The position numbers were made by a program, and so were the translations under genes. DNA of 64,000 bases from the NCBI GenBank assembly GCA_004009845.1, contig RMBW01000116.1:28890-92889 (forward strand), in the 5' to 3' direction. The notes under the pieces were generated by a model, which saw only the letters and a program-made list of their open reading frames with translations, was not told where the DNA came from and ran no database searches. Below, piece by piece: positions 62,871-64,000 of this stretch; within the stretch, counting starts at the first letter, position 1, and every line of letters begins with the position of its first letter. Source of the stretch: Davidsoniella eucalypti. Its lineage: Eukaryota > Ascomycota > Sordariomycetes > Microascales > Ceratocystidaceae.

Positions 62871-64000
62871 CCCTTGAGTCAACTAGAGGCACATCATTTA
62901 GCTAAGATTCTTATATTACAAAACAGGCTCTAAACTTTCCTGTCGATTGACCTACATAACATTAGTGGTAACCATTCAAACAACTAATTGAAAGATAGTA
63001 GTATATTATTCATGTCGAGGCACCAGTGCTAGATTACATTTAAACACGACTACATCCATCAAAAACAGCAGATGAGGTATTGTCTGATATCTGCTACAAG
63101 AACCTAGTAGTTGAAGATGAGGTAATTGCAGTTCTAGTAGGTTAAGAGGTAAGAGAATATATTTTCATGTTTTCAATGAAAATGAAAAGCACTTATTAAA
63201 GTCTCTTTTTTCAAACAAGCCATAATACTGCTTGATCATTTTGTATAATGTAGCTATAATCAGTACAATAGTAAGGTGCTATGAACCAAGCGAACAGAGT
63301 GATCGTGATACAGTGAGAGCGAGAGAGAGAGAGAGGTTGCACGCAGAAAAAAGAGTGACAGACAAGAATTCGGGATATTATTAGCTAGGAAGATTGCAAG
63401 ACATGACAGAGATGATTAACTAGTTGCAAGCATTGGGGAAAAGGGAAGAGACTAAACTGAAAATGAGGGAAAGACCAGATTTATGCTTTTCTGTACCACA
63501 GATCCCTCAGGTATCTACATCACACCAAACCAGCCAACCCACAGCAAAACTGAGAAACCAAGCAGAATAGAACAAACATTAATGAATAGAACAGGACCTT
63601 CTTGTGTGACCTTGTGAAACCTTGAGAGGCATATTCCACAGTCTGATCACAAGGCATAAGGTAAAATAGCAAACATCAATGAAAAAGCCAAGTCCATTCA
63701 TTCTTAGCTTTCTTCTTTATGACTTTTCTTCATGCTAAGGAACAGATGTGATATCATCGTAACAATCGGAGATATCGGACATGAACTATCAATAACTAAT
63801 GCTAAGTGCTGTATCTTATTGATATAAGCCACTCTCATGTAGTACATGTGTGTACAAGGTTTCATGTTGCCATGCATAGTACATTGGTTACCATAACGTT
63901 TGTTGATATATGAAGTTTTATTGAGTCACTAAGGTAAAATATATGCAAGTAGGAAACCAAAAGCTATCTATGGCAAAGAAACCTTGAGGTATCAGAGGCA
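62871..64000. other. AT-rich stretch to the window end
   Basis: No gene seen. A short GA repeat lies near 63318-63337. Open frames are short and unlike proteins. Confidence 0.5.

Noticed and set aside
62742..62933. Plus-strand open frame near the LINE fragment
   Set aside because: It is antisense to the RNase H remnant and has no own features.

Overview
The window looks like nuclear DNA of a filamentous ascomycete (Pezizomycotina). Genes carry short GT-AG introns of about 55-245 nt. ATP sulfurylase has the fungal APS-kinase-like C-terminal domain, and the glucokinase, TRP/FLC-type membrane protein, HSPA12-like Hsp70 and Sgf11-type zinc-finger protein all match filamentous-fungal families. 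Coding exons are fairly GC-rich and the intergenic DNA is AT-rich and long. Only about 12 convincing protein genes and one tRNA fill 64 kb, so the genome is probably expanded. I cannot place the class or species.

Layout. 1-6.3 kb: the 5' part of an unassigned gene and a TRP-like/flavin-carrier membrane protein, both minus. 8.3 kb: tRNA-Thr(CGU). 9.9-11.1 kb: cytosolic tyrosyl-tRNA synthetase, minus. 14.3-16.5 kb: ATP sulfurylase, plus. 21.2-24.2 kb: a 992-residue disordered protein, plus. 28.7-29.4 kb: a Yar1-like ankyrin protein, plus. 30.1-32.8 kb: an HSPA12-like Hsp70, minus. 32.8-46.9 kb: a 14-kb gene-poor stretch with a cluster of tiny retroposons. 46.9-55.1 kb: a housekeeping block of glucokinase with a hydrophobic tail, a GNAT acetyltransferase with a PIP-box-like start, an Sgf11-like protein and a PPIL1-type cyclophilin. 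55.4-62.9 kb: an accessory region with a young Mutator-like element beside an older inverted-repeat element, a frame-disrupted kinase-like gene, a 510-bp retroposon and a decayed LINE tail.

The housekeeping genes act in unrelated pathways (translation, sulfate activation, glycolysis, chromatin, splicing-associated folding) and form no evident cluster.

The most unusual signal is about 20 dispersed insertions of roughly 26-70 bp. They end in A-rich tails, most are flanked by 10-16 bp target-site duplications, and several are 5'-truncated. They fall into three 3'-end types, called A, B and C here. Types A and C can each be drawn as a short stem-loop followed by an A-rich tail. They look like minimal retroposons mobilised in trans by LINE machinery. 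One sits in a glucokinase intron. The type C sequence also forms both ends of the 510-bp element near 61.5-62.0 kb.
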